Below, in pieces: positions 5,763 through 6,009 of a DNA stretch of 6,009 bases. The DNA is from Lachnospiraceae bacterium UBA7598 (GTDB lineage Bacteria; Bacillota; Clostridia; Lachnospirales; Lachnospiraceae). The number at the start of each line of letters is the position of its first letter. Positions within the stretch are counted from its first letter, which is position 1. The DNA lies in contig DLQV01000072.1 of the NCBI GenBank assembly GCA_002474415.1, positions 1 through 6,009 on the forward strand, written 5' to 3'. A program made the position numbers and the translations under genes. The notes under the pieces are model-generated. The model was not told the DNA's origin. It made no database searches and saw only the letters and a program-made list of their open reading frames with translations.

Positions 5763-6009
5763 ATGCTTTTTGCCGGAATATTTGTGAGTATGATGCTGGA
5801 AATTATTCAACCAGATATTATTGTTTGCGGGAATAATCGCAGTTTATTAAAACTTGTGTTAGGAGAAGAATTGCAAGATGAAGATACATGGGATAATATG
5901 TTGGCTTTGTGGAAAGATACATTAGTGATTGATTACTATCATCCAGCAGTACATTATCCGAATCGGGTTAATTATTATGCTTTGATGGCAATTTGTGATG
6001 TGGCACGGA
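5763..6009 (+). CDS. Uracil-DNA-glycosylase-superfamily-like C-terminal region (3' partial)
   Basis: From ATG 5763 the frame is open for 82 codons to the window edge. Residues 12-23 (LEIIQPDIIVCG) form a buried strand ending in a glycine, and residues 55-62 (VIDYYHPA) resemble the histidine-proline motif of the uracil-DNA glycosylase superfamily. The tail PNRVNYYALMAICDVA is helical. This order (P-D-hydrophobic strand-CG, then hydrophobic strand-HP) matches the second half of that fold. The catalytic N-terminal motif (the GxDPG type) is not visible. No Shine-Dalgarno precedes the ATG, and upstream remnants at 5594-5762 suggest that the piece is the end of a longer, damaged gene. It may instead be a short intact protein. 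The family assignment is from motif memory only; DNA repair or defence function is unproven. Confidence 0.45.
   Translation, partial: MLFAGIFVSMMLEIIQPDIIVCGNNRSLLKLVLGEELQDEDTWDNMLALWKDTLVIDYYHPAVHYPNRVNYYALMAICDVAR

Noticed and set aside
5629..5784. Frame 1 stays open for 52 codons after the stop of the small gene, suggesting readthrough
   Set aside because: There is no recognised similarity or readthrough signal, and the alternative frames give more protein-like pieces.
1..6009. Search for CRISPR arrays, tRNA or rRNA genes, insertion-sequence ends and attachment sites
   Set aside because: No direct repeat array, cloverleaf, transposase or terminal inverted repeats were seen by eye.

Overview
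The window looks like a piece of a gut metagenome contig that joins DNA of two origins. Positions 1 to about 760 look like a GC-rich gut Bacteroidales. Four sampled 60-base lines from 361-480 and 541-660 give 136/240 G+C by hand count. A GH3 gene there has a Bacteroidota-style secretion signal and no Shine-Dalgarno sequence. From about 790 onward the sequence looks like a Lachnospiraceae-type Firmicute: about 40-47% GC in sampled lines, strong Shine-Dalgarno sites, sigma-70-like TATAAT boxes, and tightly packed genes. The two halves meet inside one open reading frame, in a conserved stretch of the GH3 catalytic barrel. The likeliest reading is an assembly chimera; a genuine recombinant gene is possible but less likely.

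Layout, all on the + strand: (1) 1-99, the C-terminal end of an unrecognised protein. (2) 187-1659, a secreted GH3-like hybrid of 490 residues. It has the barrel with the nucleophile aspartate, but the usual second GH3 domain is absent and the C-terminal tail is foreign. (3) 1663-3903, a large cytosolic orphan protein with a cyclic-nucleotide-binding-like N-terminal domain. (4) 3912-4607, trmO, which methylates t6A37 in tRNA. (5) 4695-5219, apt (adenine salvage), with its own promoter and a long-stem hairpin terminator at 5263-5318. (6) 5320-6009, an AT-rich accessory-looking tail. It holds a small hypothetical gene and then a truncated or decaying gene whose end resembles the C-terminal half of the uracil-DNA glycosylase superfamily.

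The Firmicute part is read as one compact transcription unit (tail of a GH3 gene, cNMP-like protein, trmO; gaps of 3 and 8 bases), followed by apt under its own promoter. TrmO and Apt are housekeeping functions. The large cNMP-like protein between the GH3 tail and trmO has no obvious function and is the most interesting intact gene here. No RNA genes, CRISPR arrays, insertion sequences or phage genes were seen. No gene-free stretch exceeds 300 bases. The gap 100-186 holds only a weak 6-bp inverted repeat.
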